Shown here: positions 52,510-60,959 of the stretch, one piece after another
Numbering within the stretch: position 1 is the first letter of the stretch
Layout of the letters: each line of letters begins with the position of its first letter
Translations under genes and position numbers: made by a program
From: Methylopila sp. Yamaguchi
GTDB lineage: Bacteria > Pseudomonadota > Alphaproteobacteria > Rhizobiales > Methylopilaceae
Direction of reading: 5' to 3'
Length of the DNA stretch: 64,000 nt
NCBI RefSeq assembly: GCF_002897035.1
Contig: NZ_BAUX01000006.1
Coordinates: 62,001 to 126,000, forward strand
The notes under the pieces: generated by a model
The model's input: the letters and a program-made list of their open reading frames with translations, nothing else
What the model was told of the DNA's origin: nothing
Databases searched by the model: none

Positions 52510-53412
52510 CGTTGCGAATATTCGCTCAGCCATGAAGTCGATGAAGGCGCGCACTTTCGGGGCGCGCGCCGACATCGCAGGCCAGACAAGCGAAACACTG
52601 CCACGGTCCTCAGTGTAATCCGCGAGGATGGCCTGAAGACGTCCCGCCGCGATGTCGTCCCGCACGAGATAGCTTGGCGCCTGAATGATCCCCAATCCGC
52701 TCAGCGCGGCGGATGCGAGCGCCTCGCCGTCGTTCAAGATGATGGCGGGCTTGATCGGCTTCGTCAGGCGTGAAGGCTTGAACGCCCAGACCTCCGGCCG
52801 TCCGGTCGTGGGGAACCGGTAATGGACGCAGCAATGCTTATGGAGGTCTGCGGGATCCTGAGGGATCCCGTGTTGTGCGAGATAGGCAGGCGAGGCGCAC
52901 GTGATGAAGGTATGGGGGCCAATCCTTCGCGCGCTCAGCGTCGAATCGTCCAGTTCGCCAAGTCGTAGCACCACGTCGTAGCCGCCCTCGATGATGTCGA
53001 CCTTCACGTCGTCAAGACTGATGTCGGTCGTCACGTCGGGGAAACGGATCTGAAAATCGCGAAGCGCAGGCATGACGACCTTGCGTCCGATCACCGTGGG
53101 CACGCTTATCTTGAGCCGGCCCCGCGGCGCTTTATGGAAAAGATGAAGTTCCTGCTCGGCGTCTTGCAGGTCTTTCAAGATCCGCACGACATAGCGGTGC
53201 AGGACGTCGCCTTCGCCGGTGACGGCAAGCGATCGGGTCGTGCGGTTCAGCAGGCGCAGGCCGAGGCGCGTTTCAAGTCGCTCCACCGCCTTGCCGACGG
53301 CTGACGCAGACAGCCCCAGCTTCCTCCCTGCGGCCGCGAAACTGCCGGTCTCCACGGCGGCTGAAAACGCGACGAGGCCGCTGAGGGACTCGATTGAAAG
53401 CATTGCCGACAT
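52501..53412 (-). CDS. LysR family transcriptional regulator
   Basis: A 303-aa regulator. The N-terminal wHTH SLSGLVAFSAAVETGSFAAAGRKLGLSASAVGKAVERLETRLGLRLLNRTTRSLAVT is standard and the rest is a periplasmic-binding-protein-like effector domain of the type used by aromatic/aldehyde-sensing members. The gene overlaps the HxlR gene tail to tail by 9 bp. It is divergent from an NTF2-like gene at 53599, its likely target. Confidence 0.92.
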   Translation of the reverse strand: MSAMLSIESLSGLVAFSAAVETGSFAAAGRKLGLSASAVGKAVERLETRLGLRLLNRTTRSLAVTGEGDVLHRYVVRILKDLQDAEQELHLFHKAPRGRLKISVPTVIGRKVVMPALRDFQIRFPDVTTDISLDDVKVDIIEGGYDVVLRLGELDDSTLSARRIGPHTFITCASPAYLAQHGIPQDPADLHKHCCVHYRFPTTGRPEVWAFKPSRLTKPIKPAIILNDGEALASAALSGLGIIQAPSYLVRDDIAAGRLQAILADYTEDRGSVSLVWPAMSARAPKVRAFIDFMAERIFATLY

Positions 53413-53598
53413 AATGTCCGGGATATTCCGACGGATATCCCCATTCCGTCAATCGCAGCCAACATCCAAGATTAGAGCAAGACCCCGCTGCGAGACAGGC
53501 CCACGGCGCCAAGCCGCGTGGCGAGCCGCGAACATCGAGCGGGGCGCGGCGATTTCGATGCCGCTGTTCCAAGCAACGCCCGAAAGGAGAAACCTGTG

Positions 53599-54114
53599 AT
53601 GTGCACTGAAGCGCGCGCTCTTGAGCGGAAGTCGTCGACCACCGAACCCGCGTCGACGTCGTCGCCTTTGGCGGCGCTGCGTTCGATCTTGTCGAACCCG
53701 ACCGATCTTGACTTCGTCGAGCAGTTTACGACGGACGACTTCGTCTACGTGTCGCTCAACTATGACAATCCGGAACTAAGGCGGATCATGCCCTGGGCCG
53801 GAACCAACGAAGGCACGAAGGGGCTGGTTCAGACTTTCCTCGACGTCGGCCGCTATTGGACCGTCAACGACTTCCAGATCCAGGACAGCTTTGAAAACAA
53901 GGACGGCGCGGCGATCTTCGGCTACTTCACTTACACCTCGACCCTTTTGGGCAAGACGGTGACCTCGCCCTTCGCCGTTCTGGCGCGTGGCGAAAACGGC
54001 AAGCTGTCCTACGTGCAGTTCATGGAAGATACCTTCGCGACCGTCCGCAGTTTCAGGGAGAGCGGCGAGTATCTTATCAAAGCAAGTCCCTACGGGCACG
54101 CGACCAGCGTCTGA
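53599..54114 (+). CDS. NTF2/SnoaL-like protein
   Basis: A 171-aa protein with a cone-shaped alpha+beta barrel pattern. ATG 53599 follows AAGGAGA by 8 bp; GTG 53596 is possible. It starts with a disordered Ser/Thr-rich stretch, then LAALRSILSNPTDLDFVEQFTTDDFVYVSLNYDNPELRRIMPWAG, and the end has SYVQFMEDTFATV. It lacks a signal peptide. Substrate unknown; the divergent LysR gene may regulate it. Confidence 0.8.
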   Translation: MCTEARALERKSSTTEPASTSSPLAALRSILSNPTDLDFVEQFTTDDFVYVSLNYDNPELRRIMPWAGTNEGTKGLVQTFLDVGRYWTVNDFQIQDSFENKDGAAIFGYFTYTSTLLGKTVTSPFAVLARGENGKLSYVQFMEDTFATVRSFRESGEYLIKASPYGHATSV

Positions 54115-54149
54115 GATCAAGGTCCGGCAGGTAGAAGGCCCCCGAACGC

Positions 54150-54944
54150 TTAGCTTAAAACAGGCCAGAAGCGCTCCGCCGGTCCCCTCAGGCCGCCCCG
54201 GTCGAGCGCGAAGGCGCGGACCGCGCTTCGGAAGTCGTCCGTGAAGCGGAAGATCACCGGGATCTGGCTTCGATAGCAGGCGATGGCGTCCAGCCTCGGC
54301 TCGATGGCGGCTCCGATTGGAACGAGCACCGGCTCCGCTACGTGGTCGCGAACGGCGTCAAGCCGTCGATCGACGCCCTCCGGCGTGTGGATGGCGTAGG
54401 GGCAATCCTCGTAGGCGAAAACCTCCACACCGCGCCGGGCGAGCCGGCGCCCCGCTTCAAAGACGAGCTGATGGTCCACGTGAGAGCCTATGCCTAAGGG
54501 CACGAAAACCCGATCGCCGTCACGCCATTCGGGCAGCTGGGTCAGTTCGTCGGCCAGAACCTCTCCAAGCTCTTCCTCCTCGGCGTGCAGGCGACCGAAG
54601 AGCTCCTGGTCCGAGGTGTAGCGGTCGCCGCGGTAGATCGCGTCGGGGAGGCCCAGCCACCGCGCTTCGCAGCCGAGCGTCTTCGCGGCGGCGGCGTCCT
54701 CGGCCCGTCGCGTCGACAACACGCTGTCAGGCTCCTCGAGCCGCCACCGGGCGTGCTTCCAGGCGGCGAACTCGCCCACCATCGCGTCCACGAGTTCGCT
54801 TGCAAAGACGGTCACCATCCGTGGCGCCCACCCCCGCTCCGCGAGAGCGGCGACCACGCCGCCGCACGACAAAGGCACATCGTCGTAGTGGGGGCTCACG
54901 AACAGGCTGCGTGCTTGCAGGAGATCGACTGCTGCGGCTGTCAT
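54150..54944 (-). CDS. PIG-L family deacetylase
   Basis: A 264-aa zinc-dependent deacetylase of the LmbE/PIG-L type. The metal motif is SLFVSPHYDDVPLSCGG (the usual PHPDD is PHYDD) and the later His is in GIGSHVDHQ. Start ATG 54944 is chosen because the longer upstream frame overlaps the TetR gene. It is 10 bp after the TetR stop on the same strand, so the two are probably cotranscribed. Substrate unknown, often N-acetyl-sugars. Confidence 0.88.
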   Translation of the reverse strand: MTAAAVDLLQARSLFVSPHYDDVPLSCGGVVAALAERGWAPRMVTVFASELVDAMVGEFAAWKHARWRLEEPDSVLSTRRAEDAAAAKTLGCEARWLGLPDAIYRGDRYTSDQELFGRLHAEEEELGEVLADELTQLPEWRDGDRVFVPLGIGSHVDHQLVFEAGRRLARRGVEVFAYEDCPYAIHTPEGVDRRLDAVRDHVAEPVLVPIGAAIEPRLDAIACYRSQIPVIFRFTDDFRSAVRAFALDRGGLRGPAERFWPVLS

Positions 54945-54954
54945 AAACGCGGTT

Positions 54955-55629
54955 CTAGTCCTCGTTCTCATGATCGATGGCGGCGGTGATGCGGTCCCAG
55001 CCGGCCAGGGCGAGTTCCGCGACAGCCGCGAGCTCGGCCCGATCCGCTCCGTCGCGGGCGCGGATCGCCATGCCGCTTTGCACCGTCTGCACCAGTCTTG
55101 CCAGCTTTGTCGTGTCCACGATCGCCGGCAGATCGCCGTCGCCCTTCGCTTGGTCGAAGCGCGCCTTGAGGATGTCGAAGCCTCCCGCGCGGGTGGCTCG
55201 CATAAGATCGCCGAGTTCGGCATGGCCTTCGCCGCCCACCGTGGCGAGCGTCGCCATGCAGCCGTGCGGCAGATCGCAGTCCGCGCCCGTCATGGCGACG
55301 GCGGAATCCTGGAGGAAGGCCAGCGCCGCTTCTCTCGCGGTCGCCGCTTTCCGGAAGCGGGTCCAGACCAGCCCCTCATAGGTCGCGCAATAGTGCTGAA
55401 GCGCTTCGGCGTAGAGCGCGTCCTTCGAGCCGAAGGCCGCGTAGAGGCTCTTCGTCCCGATCCCCATCGCCTCGGTCAGATCGGCGACCGAGGCGGCCTC
55501 GAATCCTCTGATCCAGAACAGCCGCATCGCGGCGACCAGCGCTTGCTGGCGGTCGAACTCTCGCGGCCGGCCGCGTACGGGACGCGTCGGCGACGGAGGC
55601 GCTGGTGCTGCGGCGTCATTGTGCATCAT
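54955..55629 (-). CDS. TetR family transcriptional regulator
   Basis: A 224-aa regulator with an N-terminal HTH (RGRPREFDRQQALVAAMRLFWIRGFEAASVADLTEAMGIGTKSLYAAFGSKDALYAEAL). The helical ligand domain contains MATLATVGGEG and a Cys pair (ADCDLPHGC) of the AcrR/YjdC-like group. It is divergent from an SDR gene (55710) across an 80-bp gap that carries TGCATAAA half-sites, so it likely represses both units. Confidence 0.92.
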   Translation of the reverse strand: MMHNDAAAPAPPSPTRPVRGRPREFDRQQALVAAMRLFWIRGFEAASVADLTEAMGIGTKSLYAAFGSKDALYAEALQHYCATYEGLVWTRFRKAATAREAALAFLQDSAVAMTGADCDLPHGCMATLATVGGEGHAELGDLMRATRAGGFDILKARFDQAKGDGDLPAIVDTTKLARLVQTVQSGMAIRARDGADRAELAAVAELALAGWDRITAAIDHENED

Positions 55630-55633
55630 TCAC

Positions 55634-55698
55634 TGCATAAATCTGTTGACCGCATGCCGCAACCGACCTACCGATTTATGCATCGACCGCTGCATAAA
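55634..55698. promoter_or_regulatory. Probable TetR operator sites
   Basis: TGCATAAAT is at 55634-55642 and its inverse ATTTATGCA at 55674-55682; then TGCATAAA follows at 55691-55698. The last two form an inverted pair with an 8-bp spacer. They fill the gap between the divergent TetR and SDR genes. Confidence 0.65.
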
Positions 55699-55709
55699 AG
55701 GAATCCGTC

Positions 55710-56447
55710 GTGGATCTGATTGGAAAACGCGCCTTGGTGACCGGGGGTTCGCGGGGCATAGGGGCGGCGATCGCGCTCGCGCTCGCGGAGAACGGGGCCG
55801 ATGTCGCCTTTACTTACCAGCGCTCGGCGGAACGGGCTGCGACGGTGGTTCGTTCCATCGAGGACAACGACCGGCGTGGACTCGCCATCCAGGCGGACAG
55901 CGCCGACCCCGACGCCATACGCCGGGCCGTCGCCCAGACGGTCGGCGCGCTCGGCGGACTCGACATCCTCGTCAACAGCGCGGGCGTCGCGATCGCCGGG
56001 ATGACCGCCGATCTGTCGCTGGCCGATCTGCAGACCATGCTCGACGTCAATGTTCGCGGGCCGGTGCTGTTCGCCCAGGCGGCGATACCGCACCTCGCGG
56101 CCGGAGGCCGGATCGTCTCCATCGGCTCGTCCTTGGCCGAGCGCGTGCCGTTTCCCGGCGTCACGGCCTACGCGATGTCGAAGTCGGCGCTTCTGGCGTT
56201 CACGCGAGGTCTTTCGCGGGAGCTCGGCCCTCAAGGCGTCACGGTCAACCTCGTTCTGCCGGGCTCGACCGACACGGACATGAATCCGGCTGACGGCGAG
56301 AACGCCGACTATCAGCGGAGTCTCACGTCCCTGGGCCGCTTCGGCGAGCCTCGCGAGGTCGCGAGCGCCGTCGCGTTCCTGGCCAGTCCCGCGGCCTGCC
56401 TGATCACGGGCGCGGTCCTCAACGTGGACGGCGGCTTCGCGGCCTGA
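55710..56447 (+). CDS. SDR family oxidoreductase
   Basis: A 245-aa classical SDR. VTGGSRGIGAAIALALAENG binds NAD(P), NSAGVAIAG holds the active-site Asn loop, and YAMSKSALLAF gives the Tyr and Lys. The end GAVLNVDGGFAA is standard. FabG-like in style; the substrate is unknown. It is divergent from the TetR gene and likely under its control. Confidence 0.93.
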   Translation: MDLIGKRALVTGGSRGIGAAIALALAENGADVAFTYQRSAERAATVVRSIEDNDRRGLAIQADSADPDAIRRAVAQTVGALGGLDILVNSAGVAIAGMTADLSLADLQTMLDVNVRGPVLFAQAAIPHLAAGGRIVSIGSSLAERVPFPGVTAYAMSKSALLAFTRGLSRELGPQGVTVNLVLPGSTDTDMNPADGENADYQRSLTSLGRFGEPREVASAVAFLASPAACLITGAVLNVDGGFAA

Positions 56448-56576
56448 GCCTGGGCCTGACCGGATGAGCGCCGAGCGACCCGGGGTGGTGCGGGTCGCGC
56501 CCCGCAACGGGCTCGCTGGCCCGCCACGAAGTCCGCCACCGCGCCGAGCGGCGGAGGCGCAAGGCGATGAGAGCGC

Positions 56577-56912
56577 CTAGCGCCTTGCGGCGGGATCCAC
56601 GCGACGGCGCAGGACCATGCCGCCGTGATGCAAAGTGTCGGGGTCCACGAAGTCGCCGTCGGCGGTGAAGCCGGTGTCGTCCCAATACTCGATATGAGTC
56701 CCGGTCACTTCGTACCGGCCCTCGTAGGCGCGCTCGCGTACGCCCCGCGCCTCGACATAGCGGCCGGTCGTCAGAAGCTCGTGACGCACGCGGCCGTCGT
56801 CCGTCACCCACATGCCGGCATAGGGGGGGTCGGTTCGCATGGCGGCCTCCTCCGCGTGTGCTGATTGGGTCAAGAGGGCGGCGGTCGTCAGGACGGCAAG
56901 CGCGTGGCGCAT
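56577..56912 (-). CDS. Atu4866 domain-containing exported protein
   Basis: A 111-aa protein with a signal peptide (MRHALAVLTTAALLTQSAHAEEA). YAGMWVTDDGRVRHELLTTGRYVEARG and YEGRYEVTGTHIEYWDDTGFTADGDF are diagnostic of the Atu4866 family, small beta-barrel proteins of unknown role. It is the last gene of a leftward run of three exported proteins. Confidence 0.88.
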   Translation of the reverse strand: MRHALAVLTTAALLTQSAHAEEAAMRTDPPYAGMWVTDDGRVRHELLTTGRYVEARGVRERAYEGRYEVTGTHIEYWDDTGFTADGDFVDPDTLHHGGMVLRRRVDPAARR

Positions 56913-56958
56913 GGTCAGCTCCTAGAGTTCTGCTGTGGCTGTCGGCTGCGTAAGCCGG

Positions 56959-57510
56959 CTATTGCGCGCGCGGCTCGTTGTTCTCGACGACCTGCTGGTA
57001 GGCGGCGAGATCCAGGAACGCCTCGGCCTCGACGACCAGGCCGTCCTTCATCCGCAGCATCCAGAGGAACCGGTTGCGGTAGGGCGCGCCCGAGGTCGTC
57101 GTCGCTGACCCGTCGAAGCGGATGAGGACCGTGTCGCCGACGGCGTAGATGCCGCGCACCTCAGGGACGACCGGCGTGGCGAGACGGCTCGTGAGGGGTT
57201 TCGACGCCCGCTCGACGAAGTCGGCCTGGTTGCGGTACGTGCCAGCGACCGGGCCTGAGCCGTGGATTGTCCAGACGACGTCGGGGGCGAGGAGCGCGGC
57301 GAAGACGTAGGTTCCGCCACGCCATTTCTCGAAGGCGTCGCGGACGATGGCCTTGTTCCGCATTTCGACCGAGGTGTCGTGTGTCTCCGCGCCCGGCTCG
57401 GACGCCGTGATTTCGGCGTGCGCCGGCCCGATGACGGCGAGGAGCGCCAAGGGCAAAAGCAGCCCGCGGCCCGCGACGGCAAGGCGGGAGCGCAGCAATG
57501 AGATGGTCAT
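56959..57510 (-). CDS. Exported NTF2/SnoaL-like protein
   Basis: A 183-aa protein with a signal peptide (MTISLLRSRLAVAGRGLLLPLALLAVIGPAHA), start ATG 57510. The mature part contains NKAIVRDAFEKWRGGTYVFAALLAPDVVWTIHGSGPVAGTYRNQADFVERA, typical of SnoaL-like nuclear transport factor 2 folds. Located downstream of a related exported gene with a 56-bp gap that holds an 11-base G run on the plus strand, C on this strand. Confidence 0.82.
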   Translation of the reverse strand: MTISLLRSRLAVAGRGLLLPLALLAVIGPAHAEITASEPGAETHDTSVEMRNKAIVRDAFEKWRGGTYVFAALLAPDVVWTIHGSGPVAGTYRNQADFVERASKPLTSRLATPVVPEVRGIYAVGDTVLIRFDGSATTTSGAPYRNRFLWMLRMKDGLVVEAEAFLDLAAYQQVVENNEPRAQ

Positions 57511-57535
57511 GGGATCGGTCCTTTCGCTGGCACGC

Positions 57536-57546
57536 GGGGGGGGGGG
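57536..57546. repeat. Homopolymeric G11/C11 tract
   Basis: Eleven consecutive G on the plus strand sit 26-36 bp upstream of the start of the exported SnoaL-like gene at 57510. Such runs slip during replication and, placed in leader sequence, can change expression between cells. Confidence 0.75.
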
Positions 57547-57566
57547 TCTCGTCTCGTCGTGGTCGA

Positions 57567-58130
57567 TCAGAAGCCGAAGAGGCGCTCGGACTCGTCGGGC
57601 GTGATGCGGCGTGTGCTGTTGTGCTCGCGCACGATCTTCCAGGCGGCGCCCGTGCATCGCCACACCAGCGTCGAGCGTGCGCGGATCGCGACGATCGGCT
57701 GGCCTTCGGCGGGCTCGAGCCGCGCCGCGAACTCGAGCGTTGTGGTCGCCAGATCGCCGCGGACGATCGTCTCCGGACCGTCCAGGACGAGGTGGTGGGC
57801 GCGGCGCAGCGCCTGAAACGATCGCTCCCACAGCGCGCGGTACTCCTCGGCCGAGCGGGCGATCCGGTGATCGGGAGCCATGTCGTCATAGAGCGCGACG
57901 TCATCGGCCTCCCAGTCGTAGTACTTCCCGAGCTTCTCCCGGAAGTTCCAGGACTGGCCGGCGACGGGCTTGTCCCAGCCGACGAGGATCCACTCCTTGT
58001 GAAGTTCGGGGGCCGAACTCGCGCCTGAAGCGGCGCATTGCGCGGCGGGCGCCGATTGCGCCTGCGCCGCGATGGGGGCTGCGAGCGTGATGGTTCCGGC
58101 GGCGATGAGCGAGGACAGGCGGACACGCAT
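57567..58130 (-). CDS. Exported NTF2/SnoaL-like protein (DUF4440 type)
   Basis: A 187-aa protein with a signal peptide ending near AQAQS. The mature part has WILVGWDKPVAGQSWNFREKLG, ALYDDMAPDHRIARSAEEYRALWE and VWRCTGAAWKIVREHNSTRR, the layout of DUF4440/SnoaL proteins. It heads the leftward run of three exported genes and is divergent from a LysR regulator at 58293. Confidence 0.82.
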   Translation of the reverse strand: MRVRLSSLIAAGTITLAAPIAAQAQSAPAAQCAASGASSAPELHKEWILVGWDKPVAGQSWNFREKLGKYYDWEADDVALYDDMAPDHRIARSAEEYRALWERSFQALRRAHHLVLDGPETIVRGDLATTTLEFAARLEPAEGQPIVAIRARSTLVWRCTGAAWKIVREHNSTRRITPDESERLFGF

Positions 58131-58292
58131 CTCGTTCTCCTTCGACGTCAGGCGCAGCGAGCTACGGACGCTTGCTGCGGAACCGAGGGACCGCTGCGAG
58201 GCATGCAGCGCGTCGTGGAACGAGAACTAGAGATGGCCGGCGGAGCGAACAATTTGCCCAATCGTGACTGCGCCGGTAACATCAGATTACCA

Positions 58293-59183
58293 ATGTCAGT
58301 CGATCTTGCCGGACTTTCCGTCTTCCTGGCTGTCGCGGAGACGCGGAGCTTTCGCGCGGCCGCCGAGCGGCTCGGCGTGACCCGGCCAGCCGTCAGCCAG
58401 ACCCTTCGTCGGCTCGAGGATCGCCTCGGCGTCGCGCTGGTGCAGCGGACGACGCGCAGCGTCAGCCTGACCGAGGCCGGCGAGCAGCTGTTCCAACGCG
58501 TCGCGCCGGCGATCGCCGAAGTCGGCCTCGCTTTGGACGCCGCAGCGGATCGGGACAGCGCGCCGAGCGGCCTTCTGCGGCTCGCCGTGTCCTCGATCGC
58601 GGAGCGGTTCATCTCGGGGCCGCTGCTCGCGGGCTTCACCGAGGCCTATCCGGCGGTTCAGATCGACGTGACCGTCACGGACGAGGAGTTCGACATCGTC
58701 GCGGAGGGCTACGACGCCGGCGTGCGGCTCGGCGAGGTGATCGACCAGGACATGATCGCAATCCCGGTGTCGGGCGAGCAGCGCCAGACCGTGGTCGCCG
58801 CGCCGGCCTATATCGAGCGCTTCGGCGCGCCGTCGCATCCGTCCGAGCTGGCGCGGCATCGCTGCATCGGCTGGCGTCCCGCGCCCCAGACGGCGCCCTA
58901 CCGCTGGGAGTTCGGCGAGGGCGGGCGGGAGTACGACGTCGCCGTCAATCCCGAGATCACCACCAACGACATGTGGCTGATGATCCGCACGGCCTGCGCC
59001 GGGGGAGGGATCACCTTCGGCATGGAAGAGACCTTCAGGCCCTACGTCGCCTCCGGTCAGCTGGTCCCTCTGCTCGAAGATTATTGCCCGCCCTTCGCGG
59101 GCTTCTTCCTCTACTTCCCCAACCGCCGGAATCTCGCCCCGAAGCTTCGGGCGCTGGTCGACCATGTGAAGCGGTCGCGATAG
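58293..59183 (+). CDS. LysR family transcriptional regulator
   Basis: A 296-aa regulator starting at ATG 58293 (MSVDLAGLSVFLAVAETRS). The wHTH is FLAVAETRSFRAAAERLGVTRPAVSQTLRRLEDRLGVALVQRTTRSVSLTEAG, and the effector domain follows. Divergent from the exported NTF2-like gene with about 160 bp between, so control of that three-gene run is likely. Inducer unknown. Confidence 0.92.
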   Translation: MSVDLAGLSVFLAVAETRSFRAAAERLGVTRPAVSQTLRRLEDRLGVALVQRTTRSVSLTEAGEQLFQRVAPAIAEVGLALDAAADRDSAPSGLLRLAVSSIAERFISGPLLAGFTEAYPAVQIDVTVTDEEFDIVAEGYDAGVRLGEVIDQDMIAIPVSGEQRQTVVAAPAYIERFGAPSHPSELARHRCIGWRPAPQTAPYRWEFGEGGREYDVAVNPEITTNDMWLMIRTACAGGGITFGMEETFRPYVASGQLVPLLEDYCPPFAGFFLYFPNRRNLAPKLRALVDHVKRSR

Positions 59184-59315
59184 CGACGAAGGACCAACCC
59201 CTCTGCGCCGCCGTAATCGCACCGGCGAACGAGCGCGCCGTTTGCGGGATCGCCGCCGCGCCGCCCCTCCGGAGAGGGAAGTTCAAGGTTCTGATCGCCG
59301 GCCCCATGGCGACGA

Positions 59316-59699
59316 TCAGAACATGCCGTTCGCGTTGGCCGCATGGTCGGGCACAATCTGCAGCACATCCAAGTGCTCGACGATCTTCCCCTGATCATCG
59401 AGCCTGAAGATATCGATGCCTGCGTAGTCATGATCGCCGGGCCAGCGCTGCAGGCAGTGAAGGACGACGTAGTCGTCCTCGGCCACCGCCCGCTTGATCT
59501 CGACGTGTTTGCCCGGCCACTCCCGGGCCATGCGCTCGAAATAGGCGATGAAGCCATTCTTGCCGCTCGCCACATGCGGATTGTGCTGGATGTACTCGTC
59601 GCCGACGAAGCGCTCCACCGCCTCGGCGGGTCGGAAGGCGTTGAACATCAGCTCATAGAAAGCGATCACGTTCGCCTTGTTGCGCCGCGGATCATGCAC
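59316..59699 (-). CDS. NTF2/SnoaL-like protein (cytoplasmic)
   Basis: A 127-aa protein without a signal peptide. KANVIAFYELMFNAFRPAEAVERFVGDEYIQHNPHVASGKNGFIAYFERM is the canonical SnoaL-like (polyketide-cyclase-type) core, with HDYAGIDIFRLDDQGKIVEHLDVLQ at the end. It lies 27 bp downstream of a RidA-family gene, same strand. Function beyond the fold is unknown. Confidence 0.86.
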   Translation of the reverse strand: MHDPRRNKANVIAFYELMFNAFRPAEAVERFVGDEYIQHNPHVASGKNGFIAYFERMAREWPGKHVEIKRAVAEDDYVVLHCLQRWPGDHDYAGIDIFRLDDQGKIVEHLDVLQIVPDHAANANGMF

Positions 59700-59726
59700 G
59701 ACCGGCTCCTCTCCGCCGATTGACGT

Positions 59727-60119
59727 TCAGCCGGAAATGCGGGCGATGACCTTGATCTCGAAGTCGAAACCGGCCAGCCAGTTCACCCCGACCGCCGTCC
59801 AGTTCGGATAGGGCGGCTCCGGGAAGACTTCGCTCTTGACCTGCATGATCGTGCCGAACTGGCGTTCAGGATCGGTGTGGAAAGTCGTGACGTCGACGAT
59901 GTCGTCCAGCCCGCATCCGCCCGCCTGCAGAGTGGCCTCGAGATTGGCGAAGGCCAGGCGAACCTGAGCCTCGAAGTCCGGTTCGGGAGAGCCGTCGCTG
60001 CGGCTGCCGACCTGACCGGACACGAACAGGAGATCGCCGGATCGGATCGCGGCGGAGTAGGTCTGCGACGTGTAGAGGTCCTGCCGCCCTGCGGGGAAAA
60101 CGGCGTCACGCTGGCTCAT
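59727..60119 (-). CDS. RidA family protein
   Basis: A 130-aa RidA/YjgF-type protein starting at ATG 60119 after an AGGAGA site about 7 bp upstream; a longer frame to 60347 is arginine-rich and unlikely. YSAAIRSGDLLFVSGQVGSRSDGSP and FANLEATLQAGGCGLDDIVDVTTF are family blocks. RidA proteins hydrolyse reactive enamine/imine intermediates; the family Arg near residue 105 is not clear here, so the activity may differ. Confidence 0.86.
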   Translation of the reverse strand: MSQRDAVFPAGRQDLYTSQTYSAAIRSGDLLFVSGQVGSRSDGSPEPDFEAQVRLAFANLEATLQAGGCGLDDIVDVTTFHTDPERQFGTIMQVKSEVFPEPPYPNWTAVGVNWLAGFDFEIKVIARISG

Positions 60120-60413
60120 CTTGATGTCTCCTATCGTGGACCGCCGAAAGCGGCGCCGATGGGCCGGGCCCTCAGGCGCGCGCCCACGCTCGAAGACGCA
60201 TTGAAGCACGGCCCGGGCTGAGCGGACGACAAACGAGTTCCTCGCTTGGCCCTTTGCGGCGCCCGGCGGAACATGCCGCGACCCCCTGCGCGAAACGTCT
60301 GCAGCCCAGGGCGCCCCCGGAACCACAGCGCCGCCGCATGCGTTCACGCAACGGTGAGGGGTTAGAAGGGCCGGGCGTTTCAGCGGCGGCCCCGCTCAGG
60401 GAGGTGCTCCGCT

Positions 60414-60563
60414 ATGCTTTGGACCATTATCGCGGTTCTGTTCGTTCTCTGGATCCTCGGCTTCGGCGTGTTCCACGTCGCCGGCGGCCTGATCCATCTT
60501 CTGCTCGTCGTCGCAGCCATCGTTCTGGTGCTGCAGCTGATCAACGGGCGCCGTACGATCTGA
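60414..60563 (+). CDS. Lmo0937-family small membrane protein, 49 aa
   Basis: A 49-residue protein, MLWTIIAVLFVLWILGFGVFHVAGG..., with two hydrophobic stretches (residues about 2-20 and 26-42) ending LINGRRTI. Family members are known as small stress-induced membrane proteins of unknown function. A GGGAGGTG ribosome site lies 7-8 bp upstream of ATG 60414. Confidence 0.82.
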   Translation: MLWTIIAVLFVLWILGFGVFHVAGGLIHLLLVVAAIVLVLQLINGRRTI

Positions 60564-60602
60564 CGGACGGTCGCCTGGCCGTCCCGATCTCAGGGGAAGG
60601 CC

Positions 60603-60959
60603 ATGACGACGGCGGTCACGATCTACGGCATCAAAGCCTGTGACACGATGAAGAAGGCGCGCGCTTGGCTAGAGGCCGAGGGCGCGCCTTTTCAGTTTCA
60701 CGACTACAAGACCGCCGGCGCGCCGCGGGAGAAGCTTGAGGCCTGGGCCGCGGAGGTCGGCTGGGAGACGCTGCTCAACCGGGCCGGCACGACGTTCCGC
60801 GGCTTGCCCGACGAAGACAAGCAGGGGCTGGACGAGGCCAAAGCTCTTGCGCTGATGGAGGCGAAGCCCTCTCTCATCAAGCGGCCGGTGCTGGAAGGCG
60901 CGGGCAGGCTTGTGGTGGGCTTCAAGCCCGAGACCTACGCCGCAGCGTTCAGGCGCTGA
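60603..60959 (+). CDS. ArsC/Spx-family protein (YffB-like)
   Basis: A 118-aa thioredoxin-fold protein. VTIYGIKACDTMKKARAWLEAEG has the single active-site Cys (C13) and the FHDYK block follows; the end is PSLIKRPVLEGAGRLVVGFKPETYAAAF. These features fit YffB/Spx-like members rather than true arsenate reductases, which need additional cysteines. Its end overlaps the YbaK-like gene by 11 bp, tail to tail. Confidence 0.9.
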   Translation: MTTAVTIYGIKACDTMKKARAWLEAEGAPFQFHDYKTAGAPREKLEAWAAEVGWETLLNRAGTTFRGLPDEDKQGLDEAKALALMEAKPSLIKRPVLEGAGRLVVGFKPETYAAAFRR

